DNA from: Rhodocollybia butyracea
Lineage: Eukaryota > Basidiomycota > Agaricomycetes > Agaricales > Omphalotaceae
NCBI GenBank assembly: GCA_015501585.1
Contig: JADNRY010000239.1
Location: forward strand, 31,288-95,287
DNA: 64,000 bases
Reading direction: 5' to 3'
The position numbers and the translations under genes were made by a program. How positions within the stretch are numbered: the first letter of the stretch is position 1; every line of letters starts with the position of its first letter. Of the stretch, positions 10,591 to 22,984 are shown piece by piece. The notes beneath the pieces are model-generated. The model was not told the origin of the DNA. It worked only from the letters and a program-made list of their open reading frames with translations, and did no database searches.

Positions 10591-11322
10591 ATCAGGTACA
10601 GAGATTTGGGGGGTGAGGGAGTTGCTTAGTGCAACATTTGAGGTGGTGGCGACGAATGCCGGATTGGGTAGTGGAGTCGGTGGAAGGTTCTGTATGAGTG
10701 GGAGTTGATCCGGATGCGGCGAATGGGGAGGAGGAAAAGGAGGATATGAAAGCAATGGAGCTTTTGAGCGATACAGGGGGTTGCGGGTGGGGTATTGCGG
10801 GGAGTGTAGGATATGGGCGTGACATGGATGTTGGGCTTGCTTTTTGGGCGATGATGCAGATGACGGATGGTCATGGGTGATTTCGGCGATTATACCTGTC
10901 CCAAAGCTTCGTTTTCAGCTCCTCTTGGGACATGGCTGCATGGAGCATCGATTATATCGACGCCAGAATGATTTTGATCTTGAGTTCCTAGTACTATTAA
11001 GATCAGGGGCAAATTAGGAGCAAATTGCCATAGGATGTAGGTACTATTGTTTGTTATCATAACTACTAAGTAGTCAATTAATCTTACCTTGGTTGGCGTG
11101 TAGAACACTAAGTAGATCGAGAACAAGACATTTTTTTCCCGTCAAGAACAGTACCTGGAACGTTCTCGAACCCTCAATATTGCTTTCCTTACGGGAAGAC
11201 GCCTCTACAGCTCTAACTTCTGGTAAAGTCTGTATTGAACCTCTTTCCTAACAATAATTAACAACCAAAAACCCGATAAGTACAGAAACTCCGGGTGTCC
11301 GATTAGGAGGTCATTAGACTTT
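10591..11322. other. Spacer before copy 3
   Basis: 10.6-10.85 kb carries the GGAGCTTTTGAGCGATACAGG and GGGTTGCGGGTGGGGTATT blocks also seen at 6.3 and 50.8 kb. From about 10.95 to 11.32 kb I see no recognisable gene, only AT-rich sequence leading to the copy 3 leader motif. Confidence 0.4.
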
Positions 11323-11350
11323 GGCGCTTATTTAGAATAACTTTTCCCAA

Positions 11351-12958
11351 ATGACTCCATCTTGCGCAGGAAATGCTTACCCATTGCGAGTACCCGCCAA
11401 CCTCAACTCCGAGGAACTCTTCGCTTGGGAAAATAATCTTCGCTTTGGATTTGGACCATCTGTAGTGACCCCAGAACGGGCAAAGGAGCTCAAGGCGATG
11501 TTGGCTCTGGTGAATAAAGAAATCGTAAGTCTTAATTCTGAATTGGCTTTCCAGGAGACACAAAGAACCAAGCTACTCTCGTTGCTCTCGCCGATGCGCA
11601 AGCTGCCAATTGAAACTTTGTTGCACATCTTCCACCATGTGTGCGAACAAAATCTCCTCCAATGCTATCCGTGGGAGGAGGAGAAAAATCCTCCCACAAA
11701 TATCACATCCCCTGTCATCACTTACCTTCCTACAATGGCAATCAGTTCTGTATGCTCCGTTGACATAAGCTTGCGCTGTCGTCGCCTAGTTTGTGGGCAA
11801 ACCTAGTAGTGGAGACGCACACTATGTCCTGGGTGGATACAACGACGTTTGTTGGCTTCACTGATACAGTCACTCGATATCTCGACAGATCGGGTGATTC
11901 GCCATTAACGCTTGAACTAACTATAGATGGTCCAACTACATTTGCGGATATCCCTGGCCTCATCCACCTTGCGCAGCATGCTTGTCGTTGGAAAATGTTC
12001 AAACTCTCGGCATCCGACTCTTTAGAGGGGTACGCCTCGGATATCCTCTCCAAACTGCGCTTTCCATTGTTGAATAGTATCGAGAGTGCTTCATCGTATG
12101 ATTTGTGTCCTTCCAATGATTGCTCAAGACTCCGTGCACTTTCCACTTACGGGGACAGACCAATACCCGAGGTCCTCTACAGTCAACTTGATCATCTCAC
12201 ATGCAGGTCCGAGTCACTGTTTGATTTTATTTACGTTCTTCAAAGTTGCCCCTATCTAAAATCACTCGAGTTGGGTTTTTATCTATCCCAAAGGTCTAGT
12301 TGAGCGCACACTTGGGACATGGCATCACATCACATCATTTGCTCTTGTGGAAGGCAGCGTATCAGATACAATGTTTTTCTGGTTCACCTTTCCTTCCTTG
12401 AAGAAGCTTGTAGTCAATGGCGGCTATAGTTGCTTCCCTCATGGCTGGCCAGCCAATGCTTTTGCTACATTCGTCTCTAGATCATCTTGTATGATCACCA
12501 CGTTTACGCTCCAGGGAGTATGTCTGTCTGATTTGGATCTTATTGCGGCCCTTCAAGTCATGCCTGCCCTACTTTATCTTGAAATTGAGAGTAAGCTGGA
12601 ACCTGACTGTTTCCCAGAGTACCAGAGTCCAATCACTTCGCATCTCCTCTCGAGCCTAACTCATGGCCAACCTACATCCATCGCCTTAGTTCTAAACTTA
12701 CGCAGTCTTCATTTGAGATTCATATCTGATGAAGCTTTTGACGATGCTGCGTTTGTGAGCATGATTGTATCGCGCTGGTTTAAACCTGGCTCGGATTTGT
12801 TTGTGGAGATGTTAGCGATGGGGAGGAGTTGTATCCGATCGGTTGTTCTCAAGTTTGATGCACAAGAGGTTGATGCAGATATCTATGACCCACTACGGGT
12901 GTTAGATGCGGAGGGATTGAGAGTAGTTGTTTCTGGGACGAATGGAATGCAGGTATAA
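11351..12958 (+). pseudogene. F-box-like family, copy 3 (frameshifted)
   Basis: The copy is full length by homology, MTPS start to GMQV-TAA end, but broken in three places. In the CSRWR motif a one-base deletion (TCCGT for TCTCGT, near 11757) is followed at once by TGG changed to TGA (11761-11763). A stop at 12301-12303 with a further frame change ends the middle section. The pieces are 11351-11806, about 11791-12303 and about 12314-12958. The F-box core itself (KLPIETLLHIFHHVC) is still readable, so a short N-terminal product of 151 aa, ending in an unrelated tail, could be made. The leader motif is retained. Sequencing error cannot account for all three lesions easily. Confidence 0.85.
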
Positions 12959-13174
12959 GTTTATTATTAACATATATCGAGTTGTATAATTTCATTCTCA
13001 GTTAGGGGCCCCACTATGTGCCCAATAAAGGCTGCAGTTTGCTTCGGCAGTTTATATCTCAAGTAGTAGCTCTAATACGAGTCATTTGTCTCGTACATTT
13101 CTTACTTATACACAGACAGGATGCTCCGGATAACATATAGGGCGTATAAGGCATATGACTCGAAACTATTTGTG

Positions 13175-15740
13175 CTAGTGCTCACACAAAGAGTAATAAT
13201 CCTAGAATTGGTATAAGAGAAAGATACAAAAATCAAAAATAGCCAACATACCTTAGCTGTCCGATGGGAAACCCTCCTATCTTTCATCAACCTCAACCGA
13301 TGCATCTCTGCCTCTTCCCTCGACAACGTTCCTTCAGATGCATAGCCCCAGATGATATTAAGCAATTCCGGAGGCAGAGCTCTCCCAGTCAAGTCAGCGG
13401 AGATCGCAGATATCAGAGCAAACATCGTAGGCTCGTTGCATCTACGCATTTGCATAGGCACCTCGGATGTTGTCAAAACATTCATGTTTTCCAAACCTTC
13501 AACCTCAATCCCAGGAAAATGGTTCTCCGATCGATCCTGTACCGTGTCGTCAACAAGGAAGAAACAGAACTGGAGAAGGAGCAATCAATACTTATATGAG
13601 AATAATTAGTATGAGATACTTGCAATTTTTCTGATTGCAACGCCATCTATGTCAGTAGAGCCGTTTCTGATTAGTGAAACTTTATGCTGTGGAAAAAGAT
13701 ATCACGAATGAGAAAAGTTACACTAGAGGAGGTACGCACTTGTATCCAATTGGGGAATGAATGCATTCTTCCGGTCCCATTGCTCCCTGGGCAGGTATTT
13801 GTTGTCAGTACCGCGCCGAGCTCAGTAAAAGCTGGTATGGCATTGGTTAGGACAGGCGTCGGTTTTCCATCCCGCATTTCCACTTCCCAATCACTAGGAT
13901 AATCGAATTCAAAATCTCTAGAGAGAGTAGTACCTCTCTCTTACCCCGAGAAAAAAAAACCTAAAATTCTATCGTAGATTCATTTAAATATGTCTTTAGA
14001 GGATAGAGGATGTCGAGAAGCCCTACATTGTGCACGACCCATCTTCAGGAAAGTCCCGGAACTTACGAAAACTTAGGCCTTCGTCTTGGATGGGACCATC
14101 AGTATCATAGTAATAGATAACAGAAGCGACAATCCGCTCATGAGGCTGCCATAGTAACCTTCAGTGACACATCGTAATGCGGGGAGAAGTTGATTACATA
14201 CCATCCCCTCCATATGCCATGACCCTTCGTAGTCTTGTCCAGGTTTCAAAATATAATTCGCTGCCTAAAAGCGAGAAATTTAGTGAACGAACTGGGAACA
14301 GATGTGGGCGGGAGGCAGACCTTCACTATGACCTTCATGTCCTTCCCTTTGTACATTTCCGACACTGAAAATTCATCCCCGAGGTCATAAAATGTCTCCT
14401 TGATGCAGTCTTCCTGTCTAATATCTTGTTCAAGTTGAACTTTGCTTCCGCTTGTTTCTCGTTGTATTCCTGAGTCTCGCGTTCGGATGAATAATCATGA
14501 TGAGACTGTGACCATTCTTGTCTTGTTGATTTTCCCCAAGTAGATTTTCTACGCGCGCGCCATCGCTGGACTATTGAAAAAAGGTTCTTGTCAAGCAGTA
14601 AACATCTCAACAAAATAAAACCAGACCAGATGGCGAATCTTCCGGCCAATAAGTGTTACTCTCCTTCAAGGTCCTTTCAAAGTGAGGCAGCGCAAGCAAG
14701 AACAGCTTTTCGATTACTGTGAAGAGTCCAGGATATTGCTCGCGCGTCCCCAAACCATTGATGTACGAATCATTATGACAATATTTCCTATCTGGTGATA
14801 TGCTGAATATGGACGGTATCCAAGCGTACGAGGAAACCATGTTTTCTGGGTATGTACTACTGATGTGAGCATAGAGCCAAGTATCGAATTTGTTGTCTGT
14901 TCCAACAGAAGGGAGCTTGACATCCGACGAAGAAACAGGAGTAGTTCCGGCAATATATGGAACTACAACATTCAAATAGTGTTCAACCCGATGGGCAAAA
15001 ACAGAACTTACAGAGCGAGGGATGGATCAAGTCTTGAACCTACAGAGCCAATTTTGATATCAAAAAGGCCGTATCGGAGACGGAATGAGTAAATCATACC
15101 TTTCCAAATGAACCGGAATGAAAGTCTCGAGGTTCCTGCGCTGCCAACGAGTCTAGTTGGCGCATCAACTAGACAAAGGGCCATATAGCATTATTCAAAA
15201 TTGCAAATCTCGAGTCCATACCTCTTGATGGAGAGCCTGGGGTACTAGATTATCTGAAACCAAGATACCTAGCCCTTTCACTTTCAAGTTGGGCTCACGA
15301 AGAGCATAGTTCGATCCTCGAGCATATTTCAAACTCTTACTCAACTCATAATTGACCGTATTGATGTCAAAATGTTCAGGAGAGTTATCTAGACCAGCAC
15401 CAGAAGCGTCTGGTAACAAGACATCGCAATCCAACATTTTCACTGTTGAAACTGAACACCGAAGGTCCCTGATGAGGTGAAGCAGCACACAGCACACGGC
15501 ATCAGTAAAAAGAGTTAATTGTTAACTGAGATGTAAACCACACCTAACTGCCTCTAAAGCCCTTCCTTCTAGAACCTGCGTGTCTGGAGCAGCAAATTCC
15601 GCTTCAATCACCCATTTCAGTGCGATTTTGTCGTCGAAAATTTTGGATTGCCAGTCGAGTTTTTCGCGTACCGCTACGCAGAATTGAGATAGATCCTGAT
15701 CAGAGGGGTTGAGCGACCTTGGGACTTCGTTCTGAGACAT
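13175..15740 (-). CDS. DUF4246-domain protein
   Basis: The gene is read from ATG at 15740-15738. Exons I can join: 15740-15544, 15468-15222, 15168-15100, 15039-15012, then from 14962 onward. The joined peptides show family landmarks in order: DWQSKIFDDKIALKW, LGILVSDNLVPQALHQE, VQDLIHPSLFPYIAG, YINGLGTREQYPGLFTVIEK, VIVK then GSWHMEG, ERIVASVIYYYDTDG, GRMHSFPNW, FFLVDD, LPPELLNIIWGYA and a last exon ending SLCEH (stop 13177-13175). These fit the fungal DUF4246 family (PF14033), whose biochemical role I do not know. Introns are short with GTATG(T) or GTAAGT-type donors. One junction near 14425 needs a splice or a frameshift I could not resolve. Orientation is opposite to the F-box array. Confidence 0.85.
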
Positions 15741-16258
15741 GAGAGTTGTGGATAAGGTTGTCGCAAATTAATTTGAATTTCGGAAAGAACGCTGCGCGGT
15801 TCTCGCGCTTTCTGGCGGTACCGCCGTTGAACGTTGAGTGTTCAAAGGCAAAGCTGTACCAGTATCCGGCTTGGTTGTTTGCGATTAGAAAGCCAGTTTC
15901 GCGTCCAATTTTATCTTTTGTTCGAGCCCCACCTTTCCTTGCATTTTCTATCCACCGGGATAAAGCCCCTAAACGTACTTTAGCATATTAGTATTGGCCA
16001 GTCTGGTATATGAAAGACTCGAAGCTCGAGATACCATCGAACCACAACAATTGTAAGTCCTCTGTGAGGCGTTGCTCAGATTTGTACAGAAGAACACGAA
16101 GGGCTTTATAGCTAGTAGTGTACCGTGTAGAAGAAAGCCTGACGGTAGGTCATACAATAATAAATAGATGTATAAGAAAAAGATTACGGCGACGGGGCGC
16201 CTAGATGTACCAGAACGGCAGAGCCGTTACAACGATAATCAATTGGAGCGGTTAACGA
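15741..16258. other. Upstream region of the DUF4246 gene
   Basis: This gap between the DUF4246 start and the next relic presumably contains the promoter of the minus-strand DUF4246 gene. No recognisable coding sequence; the short frames here lack similarity to anything I know. Confidence 0.4.
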
Positions 16259-17620
16259 TTAGTCCGATTCGCGAAAGGAGCCATGAACATAATTAATTTC
16301 AGCAGGGAGGTTTGCCACATCAACCTCAAAGCCTACAGGTGATAAGGCTGAACGGCAGGGCCTCAAAATCATCACCACTGCATCAATATCCGAAGGATGC
16401 TGATGAACAGACGAAGACGGATGGCCGAGTCATGGCGTACGCAAGCTCGGGATGGACGTCCGCAGATGTGTCAGGCTGAGTGCCGAGGTTGACGTGGAGA
16501 GTTGGAGTGATACAATGAGGGACCAGATTCCTAGGACAATTATAAAGTTATTTGATTGAAAGAACCGAAAGAAAACTTACCACCGCCCTGAATCCAAATC
16601 CAATTCATCTTCGCATACCATTTTACTTCAGCTACCGAGTTGTGCGTTTTTGCGAAGTAAATTTCCGAAAAGAAAAGAGTGCGTACATGTGTATTGTAGG
16701 TGGATGGTGCGTGGTACATAGCTGGATTGTTTATGGTGAGAGGGTAGAAAGGTGAAGAATAGCATCGTAGTTGGGAATGTTTGAGGTAAAAAAAAGTCAT
16801 CGCTTCATCAGTCGTTGAAAACAGCAATAATAAAACTGTGGGGAATAACAGCATGTATAGCAATGGGTACAAAGGAGTGCGATGTACTAATCAGTCTCTG
16901 CGAAAGAGACCAGCGAAAACGAAAAATTAAACCATCGTGTCCACTGCAGACCAAGAACAGTTTACACAATCACTAATCCATCTGCGAATCAGCTAATCAT
17001 GCGCCACAAAGTGCGCCGAAAGACAAACATCGAGAGCACCGACAGCAACAACCTATGCATCACCTGCAAAACCTCGAATCCGCACCGCCTCGCTAGCTGC
17101 TGAGGAGCTAGAAGCCCATCATTTCAAGAGTCTTGTACGCCACGAACATGCAAGGTACACAGGTCACAGTGACACAGAGGACGGACGCATCCGAGCCTCC
17201 GAAGGAGATAGCGAGAAAAGAAACAGCATGGACGAGTCCAACGCTGGCAGTAATGGACGTGTCCAATACTCCAAAAGAATAACGGTGAAGAGAAAAAGCA
17301 TGGACAAGTCCAAAGGAGGGATCAAATGAGCCAACCTCGCGTTCCTGTTACCAGAAACACTGCCTGAAATTGCAAAGAGATGTTTTCCGAAGAAAAAAAG
17401 GCGTAAAGCGCGTACTCGCCGATGATGTTGCCTGATCCCCAAGTTCCCTAGTACAACTGCGAACAGCTTGGAATATTAAAGCCAAAGCCAATGAAGAGAA
17501 CGGAGTATTGGAATCCTCGGAAAGAAGAACGAAAAACCATTCGGTATGGAGCGAGTTTTGTGGCTTTTGGACTGCAAGTGGTGGTTGAAAGAAGAAAGAA
17601 AGTTGCACTTATATACGTTC
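16259..17620 (-). pseudogene. Duplicated gene relic, copy 1 of 2
   Basis: On the minus strand, a TATATAA box lies near 17615-17609. An exon-like end at about 16575 encodes YAKMNWIWIQGG and is followed by GGTAAGTTTTC. A final open stretch encodes HPSDIDAVVMILRPC, then ALSPVGFEVDVANLPAEI and ESD before TAA (16261-16259). About 1 kb of this (16515-17600) aligns with 56110-57050 in the same orientation. The conserved donor position (G|GTRAGT) in both suggests a real ancestral gene with introns. Full reading frames cannot be joined and I do not recognise the product. It could still be an expressed gene with exons I failed to find. Confidence 0.4.
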
Positions 17621-17639
17621 CGTAATTGCGTCCCGGGCG

Positions 17640-17993
17640 CCTGATCCGCCGGTAAACGGCTTTATTTAGCGCTAGCAGACCTCGATTGCAATGTTACTAA
17701 AGGTTTTATATCAGTCGGGTCTGGGAGGCGATGGGGCTTTTTGAAGGCTACATGGCCTTGCGTGGGTACTGGAGAGAAAGTACGAGAGGATGGGCCACGG
17801 GCGTGGTTTGGATCGTTTCGGAGAGGGCGGGGCGAGAAAGGGTGTTTATTACGTCGCAGGCTGTTCTGCTCGTTAGGGACCGTTCCTCGTTCCTTGGCTC
17901 TTCCTAGTTCCTCATAGATCGAGGACAGCATCGAGCATGGTTCCAGGGCTTCGCTTCACTTGTTCGCATGGATTCAGAGTTCAAACGTACAGG
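17640..17993. other. Array spacer segment, left part (split by a TIR element)
   Basis: It contains the GATGGGGCTTTTTGAAGGCTA block and the GACCGTTCCTCGTTCCTTGG block that recur at 6.3-6.6 and 51.7-52.0 kb. The continuation is found after the TIR element, from 19404, so this is one spacer unit interrupted by an insertion. Confidence 0.5.
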
Positions 17994-19403
17994 CCTCAGG
18001 CCCAGTGAACATCGACCAGGCGGAAACAGGCTTAAACGGGCACAAAACGGCTTTGAGTGGGCAGAATTGGGCACTGCCAAAACTCGCCCAATATCGCCCG
18101 AATCTGCCCATTATGTCCGCTTTGCCGGGAAAATGAGCATGGTTTTTTTGAGGGCTTTCAGCACCTTGCAGAACGCTGCCCAATATCGAGCCGAAATGAG
18201 CCGAAATGAGTAAATGTAGGTGGGTTCGAGCTCAGCTGAGCTCAATTCTCCTTCAATTGGAGAGGCAATTTTTATTTGATTTCAGGCTCGAATGAGCGGA
18301 AATAGGCCCAGTGGATACCAGTACAATACCACACTACTATACATAAGTATAGCTAGTCCTAGCTGTAATCGCATTCACAACGCCTCGTACGCATAAGTGG
18401 TCGCCGGGAAACTAAGTCATATGGTAGGCGCATATATGTAGGTCCGAAACTCCCTGGAGAACCTGCGGTACAAAGTAGCATCAACGGTGTTCGTATCGCG
18501 GAATATTTGGCGTCCTTCGGTCATGCTAGCAACTCTGCGCGAAATCCAGTCAATAGTAAACTATATGACCGAGAATGACAACATACCAGATGATACCGTC
18601 TGTTGAAGTAGCTTGAGCGAGAAGAATTTTGAGGGAAAGTCACGACGAGTCCAAGCTTCCAGAGATGTATACGATTGTGAACAAGGCTAAAAAAATCTTT
18701 TTCAGTCGGTTAAATGGCTGGAAATGACGAATAACACACCTCTAGCCTACTTTTCATGCCTATCATCCAAGAGCCTCAAGAAAAAGGCGACCGAGTTGCA
18801 AGTTGGATCTTGACTTGCGTAAACAGAGAAGCTTGTGACCTTAATGTCAATTGATAGGGCTAGAAAAGCTATAGTAAGTTCAAACGATAGACCTTATACG
18901 CGATTTACGCGCCTTTTTGTATCCAATTTCCATACCAAAAAATATTTGCTTGAATGCTGAACGTTGAACTGTCGAACAGCCTGATGAGTGAAGGCTGTTA
19001 GCGCGTTTGTAGAGCGTACGAATAAGTAGTACTGAAGGTGGTACATCGAGAGGTTACACGATGGAGATGGTGGTGGTAGCAAAAGAAGAGGCGGATTGAC
19101 GTGACAGATACTTTGTCATGGGTTCGGACTGTACATGTACGACTCGACATACATACATCGGGCACGACTCGACTTAGAAGCTTGAAGTTGCTCGGCAAGC
19201 TGCAAGATTTGTGTATGTACTTTATCATACGCTACAAAGAAATTTTAACTCAGAAAAGACTGAAGTCCTCAAAACTGCAGTCTGATAGAACTGAAATTTG
19301 ATCACGCCCGTTTCAGCCAGAAACCGCCCATTTGAACCCATTTCAGCTCAATCCTACCCAATCCTGCCCGTTTCTGCCTGGTCGAAGTTCACTGGGCCTC
19401 AGG
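17994..19403. mobile_element. 1.4 kb TIR element with 7 bp target duplication
   Basis: The ends CCCAGTGAAC (18001-18010) and its complement GTTCACTGGG (19387-19396) begin imperfect inverted repeats of about 29 bp. They are flanked by CCTCAGG on both sides (17994-18000 and 19397-19403). Subterminal DNA is rich in short GGGCA/TGCCC words and there is a GAGCTCAGCTGAGCTC palindrome near 18228. No transposase frame is visible, so it is probably non-autonomous. The end sequence and 7-8 bp duplication are compatible with a hAT-like element. The duplicated heptamer is nearly palindromic, which weakens the call of exact termini. Confidence 0.75.
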
Positions 19404-21214
19404 ACTTGCTCCCTGGGTGTTCGGCATAGTTATTCACCAGCGCATGCTACTCTCTTTTACGGATCTACTTCGCTTTCTAACAATCTTGTCTAGCTTTCAT
19501 GTGCATGGTCATGTCACCTCACACACGACGGTCTCAGTCTCGAAACTCAGCATCTCCTATCCTGGCCCTCACGTTCGCAGTCTCTCGCATGCGCATGCAC
19601 AGCCGTTCATTACCTCGACTCTCGGTTACTCCGCTGCAGGTTCAACTTGCTTGTCTCACGGCTCTCAGCTACTTCAAGACAGCAACAAAACGTCATCTTG
19701 AACAGTGTCGTACTTCCATCGTTGGGACCTGTGGTTCGCACATGAATGGACTGGATTGTTTGATATCAGGTGCCTTACAAGAGGCAGGTGTACGAGCTCT
19801 ACCGCTGGAGAACTGTGGAATCCGAATCGGAGTATAGCGAGTTGTGTTACAGAATGCTTGATAGGACTACCTTGGCTGTAGTCCCAACCCTTCGCTCGGT
19901 CTTCTTGCCACAAGCTACAGCTACGCCGGACTGACGTCCGATTTGATTGCCACGTTCAACAGCGTGCGTCGAGCGTCTAAAAGCTTATTTCTTTTCTCCC
20001 AACTTCCATCGTTCCTCCCAAAATCTGCTCGGATATTTACCTATCTTTACAATACTTGGTTGGAAGAACGTCTTGGAGCTTTCGGTTCCAGGACTAGGTT
20101 TAGCGGTCAGGATAGGATGGAGGACAGCTGGGGAACGATGTGAAGACAGGCCGCAGTGCTTTTACAGCACACGGTCTTCTCAATCCATCTGGTCTTTTTC
20201 TCTTTTCTTTGGGAAGTATATTCCTCTCCTCGCCGGTCTCTCAACTTTCCTAGTGGCTTCCAGCGCTCGTATAGCTTCAGGAGATCCCCAATGGATGCAT
20301 TCGAGCGCCACCGGGTCAATGGGTTGATTTAGAGACAGTCTGCGACGATTTTGGAAGGATTGGGGCATCGGTGGATGGAATACGAGTGAAATTTCACGTC
20401 TCTGTACGCTGCCGAGCCAGACTTTCGCAAGAACAGATGGACTTACCAAGAAGACAGTATCCAGCAGTTATTTCCAGGACTTCGTTTTGCGAGTTTCGAT
20501 AACTTCAAACAGTCGATGATGGTCTTAGGGGCGGACCGTTCAGTTTGGAAGAGACCATTCCTCTCTTTTTTGCTCGATGTCCATCTGACATAGACACCGT
20601 AAATCTCAAATCTCGAATTCGGGGTACATCCCACGTCCGGTACCTTTCTTCCTTCTTTGTCACAGGCCAAATCGCACCCCGCTACAGAAGATACTATCTG
20701 ATTTATATCCGGCGTTGATGCTGGGCGCTGAATTGGACTACATGCCATGGAATGTATCCTTTGATAAGGTATCTTTATTGTCATCTTACTACGGCGGTGA
20801 GAGGGTGACGGAGGGTGTAGTAATATCCTCCAGCCTTCGGGACCTTAAGGCCTCACACCGAGTATGAACCATATGGACAAGGCTGGAAGGGAAGGGTTTC
20901 GATTTCGTATCCCATACATTGGTATAGAATACATCTCTCGGTTGGAAGTGATCTCACCCATGCTACGGGGGTATGCCAATATTCCCGGTACTCTCAGATC
21001 CGTCGTCGATGATATCGGTGAGCGCTGAATTGTAGGCCTAGGGTTAAGAGAGAGTAGGAGTGTGTATCGCAGCCGAAGGATCTATCATTCTATTATCATT
21101 CTATTATTATATCCCTGACAGCTGGAACTTGTTGTAATTGTTACACTCCATCTATATCTTCGTTATTCGACTTCCATCAGCAAGTGTCTCGTGGCCAAAC
21201 GCTCACAGGGTTTC
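19404..21214. other. Array spacer before copy 4
   Basis: After the TIR element the recurring spacer resumes. Recognisable blocks are GGACTTCGTTTTGCGAGTTT (20467-20486), CATGGAATGTATCC (20746-20759), GGTTGGAAGTGATCTCACC (20940-20958), and a SVVDDIGER-encoding tail near 21000-21028 comparable to the one at 7290. Some of 19.4-20.4 kb has no counterpart I can see. No intact gene. Confidence 0.4.
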
Positions 21215-21243
21215 GGCGCTTATTCAGACAAAACTTCTTTCCA

Positions 21244-22803
21244 ATGACTCCACCTCGCGCAGGATATAGCCCTGAAGAACTACATGCATTGGATAAAGAG
21301 CTCCGCTACGAATTCGGACCATTTGTGATTACCCTGGAAAGAGTCAAGGAGGTCAGGACAATGTTGGCTCTGGCGGATATTGAAGCACGTAGTACTTCTG
21401 AGGTGGAACTCGTTAAGACACAAAGAGTTAAGCTGCTCTCGTTGCTCTCACCGATGAGGAAACTGCCAAACGAAACTTTATTACACATCTTCCAGCACGT
21501 ATGTGAAGAAAATCTCCTCCAATGCTACCCATGGCAGCCTGGACATCTTCCTCCAACTCAAATGAGATATCCTGTCATTACCTACCTTCCTTCAATGGCA
21601 ATCAGCTCCATATGCTACCGTTGGCGTGCACTTGCACTATCGTCACCTAGTTTGTGGGCAAATATAGCAGTGGAGACGCTTCTTGCGTCCTTGGATGAAG
21701 TAGAAAACCAGGTTGGTTTCATCGATACAGTTACTCGATATCTGGAAAGATCGGGTGACTCACCATTAAGGCTTGACCTTACCATAAGCGGCTCACCTGA
21801 CTCCAATGACGAAGTTCTTTGCTTAGTCCAACTTATGCAGCATGCTTACCGTTGGAAGGTGTTTGAGTTTTCGGGATCCCACCCATTCGCGGAGTACTCT
21901 GTACCCTCTGACCTTCATTTTCCTTCACTCGCAGAAGTGAATATCATTCAATCAGATGGGTTGGGCCATTTCGAGCATTTTCCGAAACTCTGTGTGCTTT
22001 CCACCCGCAAGTCGGTGGGGCCACTATCTCGCCTCTACAATCAACTAGATCATCTCACTTTTTATGGCGACTCGTGGACAGATTCAGTGGAGGCTCTTCG
22101 TAGCTGCCCCTCTCTGAAATCTCTCACATTTGATTATATCAATCACGGTCCACTAGAGGTGACATGGTGTCACGATAACATCGCATCGCTTGACCTGGTT
22201 AGTGTATCGCCAGATACATTGTTTTCCTCCTTCAACTTTCCTTCCTTAAGGAAGCTTGTGGTAGATAGTGGCCATATAAACGTCCAAATTACTTCCAAGG
22301 CTTTGACTTCATTTATCTCCCGATCATCTTGTATGATCACCACATTTACACTCCAGGGGATATCTATGTCCGATCTGGACCTTATTGCGGTACTTCGAGT
22401 TATGCCAGCCCTACTTGATCTTCAAGTCAACAAGAAGCTGCGGTTCCACGTCTATTCATCAACGTACCAGAATCCAATCACTTCTCATCTCCTCTTAACC
22501 TTGACTCATGATCCATCTACCTCCATCTCCCTAGTCCCAAAATTACACAGTCTTGATATGAGATACACATCTGTAGATCCATTCGACGATGCTGCTTTCA
22601 TTAGTATGATTAAATCGCGTTGGATTAAACCGGGTTCCGATTTATCTGTGGAGATGTTAGCAATGGGGAGAAGCTCCCTTCGATCGGTTGTTCTCAAGTT
22701 AGATGAACGAGAGGTTGATGCAGATATTTATAAGCCGCTACGGATTCTGGATGCGGAGGGTTTGAGAGTAGTGGTTTCTGGAACGAATGGAGTGCAGGTA
22801 TAA
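21244..22803 (+). CDS. F-box-like domain protein, copy 4 (intact, 519 aa)
   Basis: This is the shortest intact member. MTPPRAGYSPEELHALDKEL shows a deletion of the usual stretch between the start and the SSEEL block. The F-box-like core is KLPNETLLHIFQHVCEENLL, then ICYRWRALALSSPSLWANI (Ser to Tyr in the CSRWR motif). The central leucine-rich part includes FPSLRKLVVDSG and SCMITTFTLQGISMSDLDLI. The C-terminus DDAAFISMIKSRWIKPGSD, then DADIYKPLRILDAEG and GVQV, is typical. No introns and no breaks. It is isolated from the other copies by mobile DNA on its left and STAND genes on its right. Confidence 0.85.
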   Translation: MTPPRAGYSPEELHALDKELRYEFGPFVITLERVKEVRTMLALADIEARSTSEVELVKTQRVKLLSLLSPMRKLPNETLLHIFQHVCEENLLQCYPWQPGHLPPTQMRYPVITYLPSMAISSICYRWRALALSSPSLWANIAVETLLASLDEVENQVGFIDTVTRYLERSGDSPLRLDLTISGSPDSNDEVLCLVQLMQHAYRWKVFEFSGSHPFAEYSVPSDLHFPSLAEVNIIQSDGLGHFEHFPKLCVLSTRKSVGPLSRLYNQLDHLTFYGDSWTDSVEALRSCPSLKSLTFDYINHGPLEVTWCHDNIASLDLVSVSPDTLFSSFNFPSLRKLVVDSGHINVQITSKALTSFISRSSCMITTFTLQGISMSDLDLIAVLRVMPALLDLQVNKKLRFHVYSSTYQNPITSHLLLTLTHDPSTSISLVPKLHSLDMRYTSVDPFDDAAFISMIKSRWIKPGSDLSVEMLAMGRSSLRSVVLKLDEREVDADIYKPLRILDAEGLRVVVSGTNGVQV

Positions 22804-22984
22804 TGTCCTTCAATGTGCTTTTGGATCTGCGGTCTTGTATAGTCTTGTATTTGTATAATTTTGTCTATTAAAGTTTTCTTATCATTTACCATGCTTATGT
22901 CTCGGATTGCTATATTGCTAAACTATTATCCAGCTCTGTCTAAAACTGTCTAAAATATAGATTTGCGTTCCATTAATTCATACG

